Shown here: piece by piece, positions 7,796 through 17,024 of the stretch | How the letters are laid out: the number at the start of each line of letters is the position of its first letter | How positions within the stretch are numbered: the first letter of the stretch is position 1 | Source: Roseiarcus sp963751165 | Lineage (GTDB): Bacteria; Pseudomonadota; Alphaproteobacteria; Rhizobiales; Beijerinckiaceae | DNA: 64,000 bases | Direction of reading: 5' to 3' | Assembly (NCBI GenBank): GCA_963751165.1 | Contig: CAVVTP010000010.1 | Span: 124,001-188,000, forward strand | The notes under the pieces: generated by a model | What the model was told of the DNA's origin: nothing | Databases searched by the model: none | The model's input: only the letters and a program-made list of their open reading frames with translations | Position numbers and translations under genes: made by a program

Positions 7796-8116
7796 ATGAA
7801 CAATCCCGTCCTGAACTTCGGCGAGATCTTCGGCCGGCTGGCGGCTGAAGGGCGGCGCGAGCACCATGCCGTCGCCGGCGGGGTCGATGTGAGGCTCGTC
7901 CGGGTGGCGGGCGGCGCGGAGGGCCGCTGGGACCATCACGACGGCACCGCGGAGACGGTGGTCGTGTGGAGCGGCGCGTTCGACGTCGCCTTCCGCGACC
8001 ACACGCTCTCGCTCGGCGCAGGACAGTGCTGCGTGGTCCCCGCCGGGGCCGAGCACCAGGGCACGTCGCCCGCAGGCGCGGAAGTGATCCTCTTCAAGTC
8101 GGCGCCCGCAGGGTAA
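7796..8116 (+). CDS. Cupin-domain protein
   Basis: A 106-residue single-cupin protein. The first metal-binding motif is seen in WDHHDGTAETVVVWSG and the second in the VPAGAEHQGTS turn near the C terminus, so a bound metal is likely. Substrate and partners cannot be read from sequence. It stands alone on the plus strand between the vapBC region and a hicB relic. The ATG at 7796 fits the family length. Confidence 0.75.
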   Translation: MNNPVLNFGEIFGRLAAEGRREHHAVAGGVDVRLVRVAGGAEGRWDHHDGTAETVVVWSGAFDVAFRDHTLSLGAGQCCVVPAGAEHQGTSPAGAEVILFKSAPAG

Positions 8117-8167
8117 TCTCGGCGCTTCTCCCTCCGAGGAGCATCCTGCGGCAGGCCGGCCTCGAGG

Positions 8168-8414
8168 ATTGACCCCACGCGCTACGGTGTCGTGATCGAG
8201 AAAGGCGAACGGAATTACTCGGCCTACGTGCCGGACTTGCCCGGTTGCGTGTCGGTCGGCGACACGCTGGAGGAGGCGAGGGCTGAAATCCGCGCGGCGA
8301 TCGAATTTCGTCTCGAAGGGATGCGTCAGGATCGGCTGCCGGTCCCGAAGCCCGTCGAGTTGGGCGGAGTATGTTGAAATGGGCAAAAGCAGGCGAGGCT
8401 GTCCGTCCGAGTAA
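8168..8414 (+). pseudogene. HicB antitoxin, frameshifted and lacking a good start
   Basis: It reads DPTRYGVVIEKGERNYSAY, then VPDLPGCVSVGDT and EEARAEIRAAIEFRLEGMR, the partial RNase H-like fold of HicB. Removing one C near 8352 restores the end PKPSSWAEYVEMGKSRRG before a stop at 8412. No ATG precedes the conserved start (only GTG at 8192 inside the domain, or ATT at 8168), and no hicA is adjacent. Likely a decaying orphan antitoxin. Confidence 0.8.
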
Positions 8415-8659
8415 GCGCCGGTCGTTTTTTGCGGGCCCGCGCTCGGCAAAGACAAAATAGCCGCCGAGCTTGAGGCTGCGGTTCTCGTGTCGTGTCTTTA
8501 ACGCTTGGATCCCGCGCCGCCGGAACGTCGTAGGCTCCAAGAGTCCGAGCCAGGCGCTTTTCGTTTTTCAGCACCCGAGCAGGCGGCGCCGGCCCTTCAC
8601 TCCGCCGCGACTCCGAGCGACTGGTCGTCTCCCTGTTACCGGCTGGAGCAGGGAGTTAA

Positions 8660-10670
8660 CCCAACTTGAGCAGTTTGGCGGCGGTTTTCACGTTTTTGCG
8701 CAAGGCGGCGTCAGTTAGATCAAGTAGTTGGAGGTCGGGCGAGGCGAGTTTGAGCGTGTAGTGACGACCTAGGGTATTTTCGAGGGCGCCGTTGTCGGTT
8801 CAAATGGCGCATGTACTTGCGCCATACGATTTGCAAGAAGGACGGGAAGGTTCATCGCTATTGGACGTTGGTGCGCAGCGTTCGGGTCGGCCGGCGGGTG
8901 ATCCAGCAGACGGTCGCACATCTTGGCGAGCTCGACGAGAACGGACGGATCGCGGCGCGCGCGCTTGCGCGCCGGCTGATCGGCGTCCCTGAAGAAGCGC
9001 CGCTGTTCAACGACGGCAGCCAACATCTGTCGGCGCCTGTTCGACTGAAGGGCGTTCGTATTGAGCGCTCGCGCCAGTTTGGCGATGTCTACTTGGCGCT
9101 CGCCCTGTGGCGTGCGGTGGGCCTCGAAGAGTTGTGCCGGCGGCTGCTTCCAATGGGCCAGGAGCGGGTCGCATGGGCGAAGATGGCGGCGGTGCTGGTG
9201 ACGGCTCGGCTGTGCGAGCCGTCGAGCGAGCTGCACATTGCCGAGGACTGGTATCGTCGAACGGTGCTTGGCGATCTGCTGCAGCTCGGCGAGGAGGAGG
9301 TCAACAAGGATCGGCTCTATCGCGCGCTCGATCGACGGCTCGCGCACAAGGGGGCCGTGGAACGGCATCTGTCCGAGCGTTGCGGAGAGCTGTTCGCAAT
9401 CGAGAACGACGTGCTGCTCTACGACATGACGAGCACCTATTTCGAAGGCCAGGCGAAGGCGAACCCGCAGGCGCAGCGCGGCTATTCCCGCGATCATCGC
9501 CCCGACTGCAAGCAAGTCTGCATCGCCCTTGTCGTGACCTTTGACGGCTTTCCGCTCGGCTACGAGGTGTTCGCCGGCAACACCCACGACTCCAAGACCT
9601 TGCAGACGATCGTGGCCACGATGGAGGCGCGGCACGGCGTGCTGGGGCGCGTCTGGATCGCCGACCGCGGCATGGCCAGCGCCGAGAATCTGGCGTGGCT
9701 GCGCGAGACCGGCCGGCGCTACATCATCGGCGCGCCGAAGTCGGAGCTGAAGAAGTTCGGCTCCGAGCTCGCTCGCCCGGATGGCTGGCGCATGGTGCAA
9801 GAAGGCGTCGAGGTCAAACTCGCGCGCCATCCCGAGACCGACGAGATCGCGATCCTTTGCCGCTCCGACGACCGACGCAGCAAAGAGCGAGCGATGCACG
9901 ACAAGTTCAGCCGGCGGATCGAGCAGGCGCTCGAACGCCTGTCCGCTCGCATCGCGCGCTCAACGAAACCGCTTAATCCGGCGACGGTGAACCGGCAGAT
10001 CGGCCGCATCCTCGAGCGAAACCAGCGCGCCGCCGCCCGCTTCGCCATCACGTTGGAGCCTGACGCGTGCCCGGCGGGCTTCCGGCTCAACGTCGCTTGC
10101 GACGCCGCGTTCGACAATTGGGCCGCGATCTCGGAAGGAGCCTATCTTCTGCGTTCGAACATCAGCGATTGGAGCGATCAGCAGCTGTGGAAGGCCTACA
10201 TCCAACTCACCCAGGCCGAAGCGGCTTTTCGCATCCAGAAAGATCAGCTGAACGTTCGACCGATCTGGCATCAGCGCGAGGAGAGGGTCCAGGCCCACAT
10301 CCTCGTTTGCTTCCTCGCCTTCGTGCTCTGGAAGACCCTCGAGATGTGGCAGCAGCGCGCGGGCCTCGGCAACTCGCCGCGGACCATCCTCGAAGAGCTC
10401 GCCCGCATCCAGTCCCACGACGTCGTCTTGCCGACCGCAACGCACGGCGAGATCCGATTGCGATGCGTCGCCCAGCCCGACGCCGCTCAGGCCGCGCTCT
10501 TCGACCGCCTCGGCCTCAAGCTCCCCAAGCGCATGCGCCTTCCAGATAACGAGGCCCCGATCCTGGCCCTCAGCGCCTAAGCCCTACTTCTCACCAGAAA
10601 TGTAGTGACGACTTTTCGTCTAAGGCTTTGATTTGCCTAGGCCACACCCCCGAATTCTGCTCAAGTTGGG
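8660..10670 (+). mobile_element. IS1634-like insertion sequence, complete, with TTAA target duplication
   Basis: A 2011 bp element bounded by the inverted repeat CCCAACTTGAGCAG (left) and its exact complement (right). TTAA precedes and follows it (8656-8659 and 10671-10674), while the empty site in R1 copy 2 has a single TTAA. One transposase gene fills it. The perfect ends and target duplication indicate a recent, intact insertion. Confidence 0.9.
8811..10580 (+). CDS. IS1634 family transposase
   Basis: A 589-residue DDE transposase of the IS4 superfamily. The N terminus, MYLRHTICKKDGKVHRYWTL, is typical of this family. Catalytic segments are LLYDMTSTYFEG (first Asp), VWIADRGMASAEN (second Asp) and a C-terminal region with YIQLTQAEAAFRIQKDQL (YREK-like helix with the Glu). 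No frameshift is visible, so it is probably active. The family name rests on overall resemblance; IS1380 was considered because of the TTAA target, but the N-terminal pattern favours IS1634. Confidence 0.88.
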   Translation: MYLRHTICKKDGKVHRYWTLVRSVRVGRRVIQQTVAHLGELDENGRIAARALARRLIGVPEEAPLFNDGSQHLSAPVRLKGVRIERSRQFGDVYLALALWRAVGLEELCRRLLPMGQERVAWAKMAAVLVTARLCEPSSELHIAEDWYRRTVLGDLLQLGEEEVNKDRLYRALDRRLAHKGAVERHLSERCGELFAIENDVLLYDMTSTYFEGQAKANPQAQRGYSRDHRPDCKQVCIALVVTFDGFPLGYEVFAGNTHDSKTLQTIVATMEARHGVLGRVWIADRGMASAENLAWLRETGRRYIIGAPKSELKKFGSELARPDGWRMVQEGVEVKLARHPETDEIAILCRSDDRRSKERAMHDKFSRRIEQALERLSARIARSTKPLNPATVNRQIGRILERNQRAAARFAITLEPDACPAGFRLNVACDAAFDNWAAISEGAYLLRSNISDWSDQQLWKAYIQLTQAEAAFRIQKDQLNVRPIWHQREERVQAHILVCFLAFVLWKTLEMWQQRAGLGNSPRTILEELARIQSHDVVLPTATHGEIRLRCVAQPDAAQAALFDRLGLKLPKRMRLPDNEAPILALSA

Positions 10671-10863
10671 TTAATTCCCGATAATTCTCCCTGATATCTG
10701 CCCGATGCTGACATGTATTTTTTGTTCAAGCGACTGTAAACAAATGATTTTCTCTCAGGCCACAGGTGTTCAGTGTTGTCAATTCTCGCTCAGCAGGGAG
10801 GAACAGGGAGAAATTCGTTCCTGGCTGACGGCCGCCGGACGCCTGGGCGGGAATGCATCGTAA

Positions 10864-11030
10864 CCGAGCCGCTGGTTTTCGACGTCGTTAACAAAGTCGT
10901 CCGCCGCGTGATCGCGATCACAGCGAAAATCGGCGCTTTGCGGTAGCAACACCCAACTCAGCAAGGCTCGGGGCCAGCCTCCGGAAAGTCCAGCGGCTGG
11001 CGGAGCGGGCCAAACAATGGGCGCGCCGCG
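10864..11030. other. Intergenic, no gene seen
   Basis: Between the end of repeat R1 and the next start codon there is no long frame and no clear regulatory signal. Confidence 0.5.
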
Positions 11031-11357
11031 ATGAGCATCGAGCGACGTTCAGCAGTGTTCGGGAAGGGCGCCTCAGGAACCGGGCGCCTTGACGCCGCAC
11101 TGGACAGGATTTCACGCGACCCCGCTCGTTGCCTTGCGGCGTTGACCGTGCTTGGCGTCGTCGCCGTGGCCTGGGTCGGCCTGATCGGAGCGCTCCTCCT
11201 GCGCCCGCCCGCGCCGGAGCCCGAGGCCGTCGCCGCCCTGCCGCCGCTGGCCGAGGCGCTCTCCCATTTAGGCGACGCCGAATTCGAGCGCCGACGGTCA
11301 GGCGGCCGTCAAACCGGCCGAACCGCCGAGAACCCGAGTTTGCCTCGGCTGCTCTGA
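11031..11357 (+). CDS. Hypothetical single-pass membrane protein
   Basis: 108 residues with a basic N terminus and one hydrophobic helix (about residues 39-60, LTVLGVVAVAWVGLIGALLL), then a proline/alanine stretch. The frame may be the first half of a longer gene whose second half lies in another frame at 11342-11833. I do not recognise the family. Confidence 0.5.
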   Translation: MSIERRSAVFGKGASGTGRLDAALDRISRDPARCLAALTVLGVVAVAWVGLIGALLLRPPAPEPEAVAALPPLAEALSHLGDAEFERRRSGGRQTGRTAENPSLPRLL

Positions 11358-11833
11358 ATCCTTCGCACGAGGCGAGTTTCGAACCCGGTCCCCCTGCCTC
11401 TCCTCGGCTGCGGACGCACGAGAAGCAGCCGGATACCGCCGGGCACTCGGCCAATCCGCCCGGCGCAAAGCATTCGGAAGCTCATTCAGGCCAGGGTGAC
11501 AGGTCGGAGGAGGCCCGCCATGCGGACGAACGCGATCGGGAAGCCACGCCGGCGCGCGTCAATAGACCAGCGCCGCGAGAGGCGTCCTCCCATGGGACTC
11601 GGGCGTCGACCATCACGAGTGGCCACCGTTACGCAGCCACCGTCACATTATCGGGTTTTGAGAGTTTCGCGGATAACGGTCGCATCGCCTCGGTCCTGAC
11701 CGGCGCAGGCTTCGCGAATGTGACTGTGACTGGATCGGGCGGAACCCGCTCCGCAACGGGCACATGGACCGGCGCGACAATGACCCGCGCGGTGGACCCG
11801 CATCTCAGCAACGTGCGGGACCTTTCGGTGTGA
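11342..11833 (+). pseudogene. Possible C-terminal half of the preceding membrane protein, other frame
   Basis: This frame lacks its own start near 11342. It gives a charged linker and then a compact domain, YAATVTLSGFESFADNGRIA and FANVTVTGSGGTRSATGTW, ending VDPHLSNVRDL. The domain has good coding bias and alternating beta pattern. Joined to 11031-11357 by one frameshift it would make a membrane-anchored protein of ~265 residues. The domain is not one I can name. Confidence 0.4.
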
Positions 11834-12158
11834 AGCTCGACGTCGATTGCATGCGGGAGAAGGGTGAAGGGCCATTGATCCTAGAAACGGACGCGCGATT
11901 TCGATCCGCCTGGATTTGAAGTCTCGATTGAGGCGCTTTTTCCTCCTGGCGACGCCTGAACCATCGCGGTCGGCCTAGTCGAGGAGCAGCAGACGGGCCG
12001 CCTCCAAGGCGTGGGTGTCCGCCAGCGTCTCAACAACCTTGCGCCTGACGGGCAAGATTCATTGTATGCAACATGCGCGGACAAGCGGATTGGTAATGGG
12101 GCGACGGCGGTCGACCGCGATTCAGCTCCGACGGCTGTTCAACCGATCGGATCAGGCT
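11834..12158. other. Intergenic, with a possible gene tail on the minus strand
   Basis: No intact gene. On the minus strand, 12055-11975 reads LPVRRKVVETLADTHALEAARLLLLD and a stop, with a stop codon just upstream; this resembles the end of a protein but is too short to identify. Confidence 0.35.
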
Positions 12159-12719
12159 CTAGCCATGCGGCAGCATGCGCCTCAGGACGTCGTCGCGCTT
12201 GACGAAGCCATGGTAGAGGGCGGCCGCGGCGTGGAGCGCGACGATCGCGGCGATGAGGATTCCACCGGCCAGATGCCAGACGAAGATTTGGTCCGACAGC
12301 GGCCGATCCCTGCCGACGATCGCTGGAAAGGTGAAGAGCCCGAACACGCTGACCGGATCGCCATAGGCGTTGGTTCCCGCCCAGCCGAGCACGGGGACGA
12401 TGAAGAGGAGGAGATAGAGCGCATGCTGCGCCGAAAGCGTCGCGCGCCGCTCCAACGGCGACAGGCTCGGATCGGGCGCCGGCACACCGAACGCCAGCCG
12501 CCTCGACAGCCGCGCGACCATGACGATCAGCACCAGCGCGCCGAGCGCCTCATGAAAGTTGTAGAGGCTCTCCCTCAGCGGGCCCTCGGGAATGAGCCGT
12601 TTCATGATGGGGCCTATGCCCAGGAGCGCGATCACGGAAATCGCGATGAACCAATGCATCAGCTTCGCCGATGCGGAATAGCCGAGCGGCCGGGCGCGCG
12701 AATGCGACGTCGAAGCCAT
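12159..12719 (-). CDS. Cytochrome b561-type membrane protein
   Basis: 186 residues with four membrane helices and histidines placed as b-haem ligands: KLMHWF in helix 1, NFHEALG in helix 2, SAQHALYL in helix 3, and WHLAGG followed by LHAAAALYH in helix 4. This is the bacterial cytochrome b561 (CybB) layout, which moves electrons from quinol or another membrane donor. The physiological partner is unknown. The gene is alone on its strand. Confidence 0.88.
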   Translation of the reverse strand: MASTSHSRARPLGYSASAKLMHWFIAISVIALLGIGPIMKRLIPEGPLRESLYNFHEALGALVLIVMVARLSRRLAFGVPAPDPSLSPLERRATLSAQHALYLLLFIVPVLGWAGTNAYGDPVSVFGLFTFPAIVGRDRPLSDQIFVWHLAGGILIAAIVALHAAAALYHGFVKRDDVLRRMLPHG

Positions 12720-12862
12720 GACGCCCTCCAGTTATGGCGACACTTCCACCATCCCCGATCACAAGTACAGGTCTTCGCTGCTCCGCCACGATCATGCTGC
12801 CGCCAGGGTAAGCCGTCGACCTCTGCCGAGCCTTGTTTTCCGAGCCGTGAGCGTTGTCAAGG

Positions 12863-12994
12863 GTCGGAGACACGGTCGAAGGGGCGAAAGCGGAAATCCG
12901 CGAGGCGATCGAATTCCATCTCGAAGAGATGCGGGAGGATGGCTCACCGCTCGCGCAAGCGAGGCAATCGGCCATGGTTTTGCCTCCGAGTTGA
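12863..12994 (+). pseudogene. HicB antitoxin C-terminal relic
   Basis: One frame reads VGDTVEGAKAEIREAIEFHL and EEMREDGSPLAQARQSAMV, ending at a stop at 12992. This is the second half of a HicB antitoxin. The first half (VPDLPGC region) is missing, and no hicA is near. It is the fourth of five HicB fragments in the window. Confidence 0.7.
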
Positions 12995-13076
12995 CAATCT
13001 CAGGCGCTAGCCGCGCGTGTGCGTTGCGGCGCGCATCAGGGCCGCCGGAACGCGATCCACGTGGAAGAGTGGCGAA

Positions 13077-14343
13077 ATGACCGTTTCGGGGATACGAGTG
13101 GCAGAAAACGATCCTGGCGAAACGCGGCGCCAGCAAGCAAACGCCGAGGAACTGCTGGCTGAATTGGTGCGACTGGTCGAAACTTCCGGGCTCGCAGAGG
13201 ATTCGCCGCCGATTGCCGAGACCGCGGGCACGCCGAGCCCGATGGATGCCGGGCCGATCCAAGCCCGCGAAGGGATGCTGTTGCGCTCTTCAGTCGGCGT
13301 GGCGCCGAGCGAGCCGAGGGAGACGGGCGCCGCCGACGTCGAACCGCCGCGCTCCCGCGAATCCGACGATTACTTTTCGAACGGTCCGAACGGAATCGAT
13401 CTGGCGACAGGACGACGTTCCGGGGCTTGGGCATTCAAGCTTTCGGCGCTCGTTCTGGCTGGCGCGGCGGTGATCGGCTCGATTTTCTGGCTCAAGCGCG
13501 ATGAGGCCGGACAGCCAAAGGCGCCATCCTTCGTCGCCACGGCTCAAGGCCCAACCATTGTGAAGCCGCGAAGCGATTTGACCGTCGCGTCTCCAAGCGC
13601 CGCCGCGGCCGCCCCACTGAGCGACATCGCGCAGCCGGCCCAAGTCAAGGGCGCCACTCCCGAAGAGCCGCCGATCGACCTTGACGCTCACGCCTCGCCC
13701 AATAATCCAAGCCGGGCGGCAGACTTGGAGCCAACGGTAACCGGCGAGGCGCAACCTGCGGCCGCACCGTCCACTGGGAAGCCGCTCGCGGCGTCGGGAG
13801 ACACGCCGGCCCCCGCGGCGCCGACCTCTCCACCAATGGCGCCGCAATCCCTTGATTCCAAGCCGGCGCCTGTGGTTTCGCTTCCGACGGGTTCGCCGCA
13901 GATCGCGGTGCCGCCCCCCTCTGCCACGGACCCGGGTCAGGCGGCGCTCGCGAGCGACGCGCCATTGCCGCCCGTCAGGCCCGCGACGAAGGCCGCGGGC
14001 GAGGCGGCCGGGGATGCTGTGCGGTCGACGCCCAAGCTTGAATTGCCCACCAAGCTTTCAAGCAAGTCTGCCCATGTCGTGGTCGCCAAGGCTGAGGCGA
14101 CCGCGCCGGGCGCTTCCGTGGAGACGCCGAGCCGGGCGCATTCGGCGGGGGGGGTCCGTCAAGCCCGAGAAGGCGGCGCCGACAGTCAGGCCCGCGCAAG
14201 GCCCGGCGGAGGCGCAGGCCACTCCGCCGCAGCCGCCTGCGCCGGCGCAGCAGCCCAATTCCAATCCCGTCGTGCATGCCTTCAACAATGTGGTTGGCGC
14301 GGTTGGCGCGTTGACCAGCCTCATTCCTTTTGCAAACCATTGA
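13077..14343 (+). pseudogene. Proline/alanine-rich membrane-anchored protein, frame broken at a run of eight G
   Basis: The start at 13077 follows GAAGAG. The first ~120 residues are polar with a coiled-coil-prone stretch (ANAEELLAELVRLVE). One membrane helix follows (AFKLSALVLAGAAVIGSIFW), then a long Pro/Ala/Ser region likely in the periplasm. At 14147-14154 there are eight G. Reading through them gives an unconvincing end at 14396, whereas skipping one G leads to NPVVHAFNNVVGAVGALTSL and a stop at 14343, a natural-looking amphipathic end. The function is unknown; the layout recalls cell-envelope spacer proteins. Confidence 0.65.
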
Positions 14344-14502
14344 TCTGGAGCGACGAAGGCTCGGAGCCGGATTTGCCAGAACAGATGCGGCCATGACGCT
14401 CAGGGGCTTCAGTGGGCGATGAGACGAACCCGGGGTAAGACCGCGGGAAAGTGATGGTGCTCAAGTTCGAAGAACAATCTCTTGACAAAAACCTCGAGCT
14501 AT

Positions 14503-14517
14503 GTTCTTGATATGTTC
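14503..14517 (+). promoter_or_regulatory. Putative LexA (SOS) box, GTTC-N7-GTTC
   Basis: Exact match to the alphaproteobacterial LexA motif (GTTC TTGATAT GTTC), placed just before GGAGGGTGAGGAGG and a small reading frame at 14523. TTGACA lies upstream at 14482. The downstream frame is not a known SOS gene. Confidence 0.55.
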
Positions 14518-14522
14518 GGAGG

Positions 14523-14705
14523 GTGAGGAGGTGCTTGTTCGCTGGACCTGCCCAGGCCCGGCGCCAACATTGCTCCGTCCTGGCTTGGGTTGATATCGAA
14601 GGAGGGCCGATGCAGGAATGTTCATTATTGGCCCTGGGCCACGCCGCGCGGCGTCACGAACAAAATGGCGCGCTTAGCCTGTACTTTGCGTTCGTACGAG
14701 TCTGA
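14523..14705 (+). CDS. Small frame downstream of a LexA box, uncertain
   Basis: 60 residues starting GTG or nearby after a purine-rich stretch, with no recognisable domain. It is listed only because a good LexA-type box and a ribosome-site-like run lie directly upstream; it may be the relic of an SOS gene or not coding at all. Confidence 0.2.
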   Translation: MRRCLFAGPAQARRQHCSVLAWVDIEGGPMQECSLLALGHAARRHEQNGALSLYFAFVRV

Positions 14706-14734
14706 TAAATATAGCTTTTATGATGAAATTTTAT

Positions 14735-14825
14735 GGAAGGAATTGGAAGGAGACTGAAGCTCTCGGAACTTTTTTGGAAAGCCTCACGGAACTGTTCGGA
14801 GACATTTTGAAGCTTCCGAACAAAT
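14735..14825. repeat. Dispersed repeat R2, copy 1
   Basis: About 90 bases with repeated GGAA blocks, ending GACATTTTGAAGCTT. It resembles 44785-44875 at roughly 70% identity by eye, in the same orientation. Both copies lie 200-330 bases from a LexA-type box. No gene is seen. Confidence 0.5.
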
Positions 14826-14915
14826 GGACCACTCGGCCGGCGGCGCAGGCCTAGTAGAATTCGCGCGACGGCGGCGCTTCCGGTCGACGCCGCACGCATC
14901 GAGGAGACTTACTCA

Positions 14916-15908
14916 TTGCCGTTCGGGTTGCGCCTTGCCGAACGCGTCGGCCTCGAAATGCTGGTCGCGCTCGCGGCCGCGAGCCCGTCTCTTGCGGGGG
15001 GACAGCCGAGCGTTCCGGCCTGGCTCGAGGCCCATGTCGGCGAGGGCGACGGGCAGATCGCGCCGGTCGTGCTCATGAGAGCCCGCGCGCTCTATCAGCG
15101 AAAGCTGAGCCAAGGCGCGGTCCACAATCCTTGCTACTTCGCCATGGACGCGACGCGTCCCCATGACCTCGGCGGCAACCGATTGGGACGCCGGTTCTAC
15201 ATCATCTGCGAAGCCGAAGGTTCATTTCGTGCGATCTCTGCCGGCCACGGCGGCGGTCGGGATCTGGATGGGCTTGCGGATTTCTCCAACGGCCGGCGGT
15301 GCGTGAAGAATTTCGGCAACGCGATGGATTCGGACCTGACCGCCGGCGGGGCGTATGTGACGGGCGAGACTGCCGCGTCCTTCAAGGGGTATTTTCACGC
15401 CCCGGCCGGAGGAGAGGCGGTTTTCATGCGCGCGTTCCTGAAGTTCGATGGCGAGGGCGAGACCGCTAACGCCAGAGAGCGCGCCATCGGCGGACATGCG
15501 GCGGTCCTGCTCAGGGGCGTCTGCCGCCGAAGGGACCCGGAGAGCCCGCACGCCGACCCGGACGGCTATGTTCCGTTCGGGAAGCTGGTGAATTACGCGG
15601 CCGGGCGCAGCGACGGCTGCACCAGTTGGTCGGCGTCGGACGCCGAGACCATCATGGCGATGGCGAAGGACGATCCGACCACGCTTTACATCTATCCGGA
15701 GTTCCGCGACATCGACGCTGTCGCGCGGGCGGTCGAGGCCGGCCAGTCGCCATCGCGAGCGGGGCACTATTGGAACGCTGCGTGCCTGAAGGACATCGGC
15801 GCTCCAAGATTTTGGCGGAAGGAAACGCTCGAGCCCATCCTTGCGCGATATCGAGAGGCGCATCCCGCTCCGCCGCCGCAGCCGGCGCCGATTTGCAGGG
15901 AGCCCTGA
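14916..15908 (+). CDS. Murein L,D-transpeptidase catalytic domain protein (YkuD_2 family)
   Basis: 330 residues, predicted exported. The start is TTG at 14916, chosen because GAGGAG lies nine bases before it. The family core is clear: RRFYIICEAEGSFRAISAGHG, then FSNGRRCVKNFGNAMDS, LTAGGAYVTGETAASFKGYF and, near the C terminus, AGRSDGCTSWS with the catalytic Cys. Such proteins are assigned to 3-3 peptidoglycan cross-linking or related wall remodelling. It is one of several wall enzymes in this window (16246, 45076, 46997) but not in an operon with them. Confidence 0.82.
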   Translation: MPFGLRLAERVGLEMLVALAAASPSLAGGQPSVPAWLEAHVGEGDGQIAPVVLMRARALYQRKLSQGAVHNPCYFAMDATRPHDLGGNRLGRRFYIICEAEGSFRAISAGHGGGRDLDGLADFSNGRRCVKNFGNAMDSDLTAGGAYVTGETAASFKGYFHAPAGGEAVFMRAFLKFDGEGETANARERAIGGHAAVLLRGVCRRRDPESPHADPDGYVPFGKLVNYAAGRSDGCTSWSASDAETIMAMAKDDPTTLYIYPEFRDIDAVARAVEAGQSPSRAGHYWNAACLKDIGAPRFWRKETLEPILARYREAHPAPPPQPAPICREP

Positions 15909-15931
15909 GCGTTCTCCCGGTTTTTTCGCCT

Positions 15932-16132
15932 TCAGGGCCGGTCGGCAGTCCTGTCGTCCAGCCGCGCGGCCTTGATCAGGCTCGTCAGCTGGCGCCTCAA
16001 GGCGGGACCTTCGATCTGGCGCGTGTCATATCGATCGCGCCTCAGCGATTCGACGATTTCCGTGATCGTCGAGACCTGCCCCGACTTTGCCAACTGAAAG
16101 GCCCGTTCCAGGGCGGTCATTCTGTGATCCAT
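15932..16132 (-). CDS. Small conserved hypothetical protein
   Basis: About 66 residues, MDHRMTALERAFQLAKSGQV, then a helix and GPALRRQLTSLIKAARL. Short proteins with this pattern are frequent in Hyphomicrobiales, but no function is assigned as far as I know. The start at 16132 is preferred because the family begins MDHRMTALE; an upstream ATG at 16144 adds four residues. Confidence 0.65.
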   Translation of the reverse strand: MDHRMTALERAFQLAKSGQVSTITEIVESLRRDRYDTRQIEGPALRRQLTSLIKAARLDDRTADRP

Positions 16133-16245
16133 GGCGCCAAGCATAGCAGGGTTTCAGGGAGCCGCCGAGAGCCGACGATATCGAACGCGAATCCGACGTC
16201 CAGCGCCAGTGGCGCGCCCATGACCGATAGAAGGAGGCCGTCCCT

Positions 16246-17013
16246 TTGATCCGTTCGCTGGAGACCCCCCGAAACCACAGGGCGAACCCCATGGCGCGAG
16301 CGCGGGGGAGGTTGAGCTTCGGGGCGCTGGCGTTTGGCCTCGCGGCCTCCTGCGACGCTATGGCCGAACCGCCGCCATTGCCGCCGCCGCGCCCTGCCGA
16401 CCTGAGTTCGGCGTCGCCGCCAAAGCCGGGTGCGCAGCCCCTTGCGCAACCAGAACAGGCAACCTGCCTGTCGAAACTCGTTGCCGGCGGCGCCCGTGCC
16501 GAATCCGCGCCGACGCCGACGCCGGCGGGCCAGGGGTGCGGGATCGCTGCGCCGGTCCGACTGTCGTCCGTCACTCTGGCGAGCGGGGAAACCGTCGGTC
16601 TGCCCGGCCAGCCCCTTCTCGACTGTCAATTCGCGACCGTTTTCGCGGACTACATCCGCCTGATCGTCGCGCCGCTGGGAGAGGCGATGCTGCGCGCCAG
16701 GGTCGCCTCGATCGAGACCGGTCCCGGCTATCAATGCCGAAGCCGGGACCATCTGACGGGCGCAAAAATCAGCGCGCACGCGAAAGGGTTGGCGGTGGAC
16801 ATCATCGCGGTCGAGTTCGCCGATAAGAGGCGCGTTCCGGTGGAGCGTCAAGCTGGAGCGGGCGAAACCGCCTACTTCCGCGCCATGCGGTCCGCGGCCT
16901 GCGGCTGGTTTACGACCGTCCTTGGCCCCGGCGCCGACGTCTTTCACGCCAACAACATGCATCTCGACACCGAGAGCCACGGGCCGAGCGGGAGCTACCG
17001 CATCTGCGAGTAG
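16246..17013 (+). CDS. Extensin-like family protein, exported
   Basis: 255 residues. A TTG start at 16246 is supported by AAGGAGG eight bases upstream; a signal peptide follows (FGALAFGLAASCDAMA). After a proline-rich linker comes the extensin-like C domain: CGIAAPVRLSS, LDCQFATVFADYI, SIETGPGYQCRSR, SAHAKGLAVDI and FHANNMHLD. The domain is distantly related to D-Ala-D-Ala peptidases and acts in the cell wall by inference. The conserved His/Asp pattern (SAHAKGLAVDI) is retained. Confidence 0.85.
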   Translation: MIRSLETPRNHRANPMARARGRLSFGALAFGLAASCDAMAEPPPLPPPRPADLSSASPPKPGAQPLAQPEQATCLSKLVAGGARAESAPTPTPAGQGCGIAAPVRLSSVTLASGETVGLPGQPLLDCQFATVFADYIRLIVAPLGEAMLRARVASIETGPGYQCRSRDHLTGAKISAHAKGLAVDIIAVEFADKRRVPVERQAGAGETAYFRAMRSAACGWFTTVLGPGADVFHANNMHLDTESHGPSGSYRICE

Positions 17014-17024
17014 GGGGAAAAATC

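Larger units (their letters stand above)
8488..10863 (+). repeat. ~360 bp dispersed repeat R1, copy 1, split by an insertion sequence
   Basis: Bases 8488-8659 plus 10671-10863 together match the reverse complement of 35030-35391. The repeat is rich in CCCTG/GGGAATT blocks and has no convincing gene. The insertion sequence at 8660-10670 sits in its middle; the uninterrupted copy 2 shows the original target. Confidence 0.85.

Noticed and set aside
8326..8574. Minus-strand frame sharing KRLARTLGAYD with a plus-strand frame at 35302
   Set aside because: The similarity is explained by the inverted R1 repeat; the two frames diverge immediately outside it.
8660..10670. Assignment of this element to IS1380 because of its TTAA target
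   Set aside because: The transposase N terminus and overall layout differ from the IS1380 relic at 22343-23743 and fit IS1634 better.
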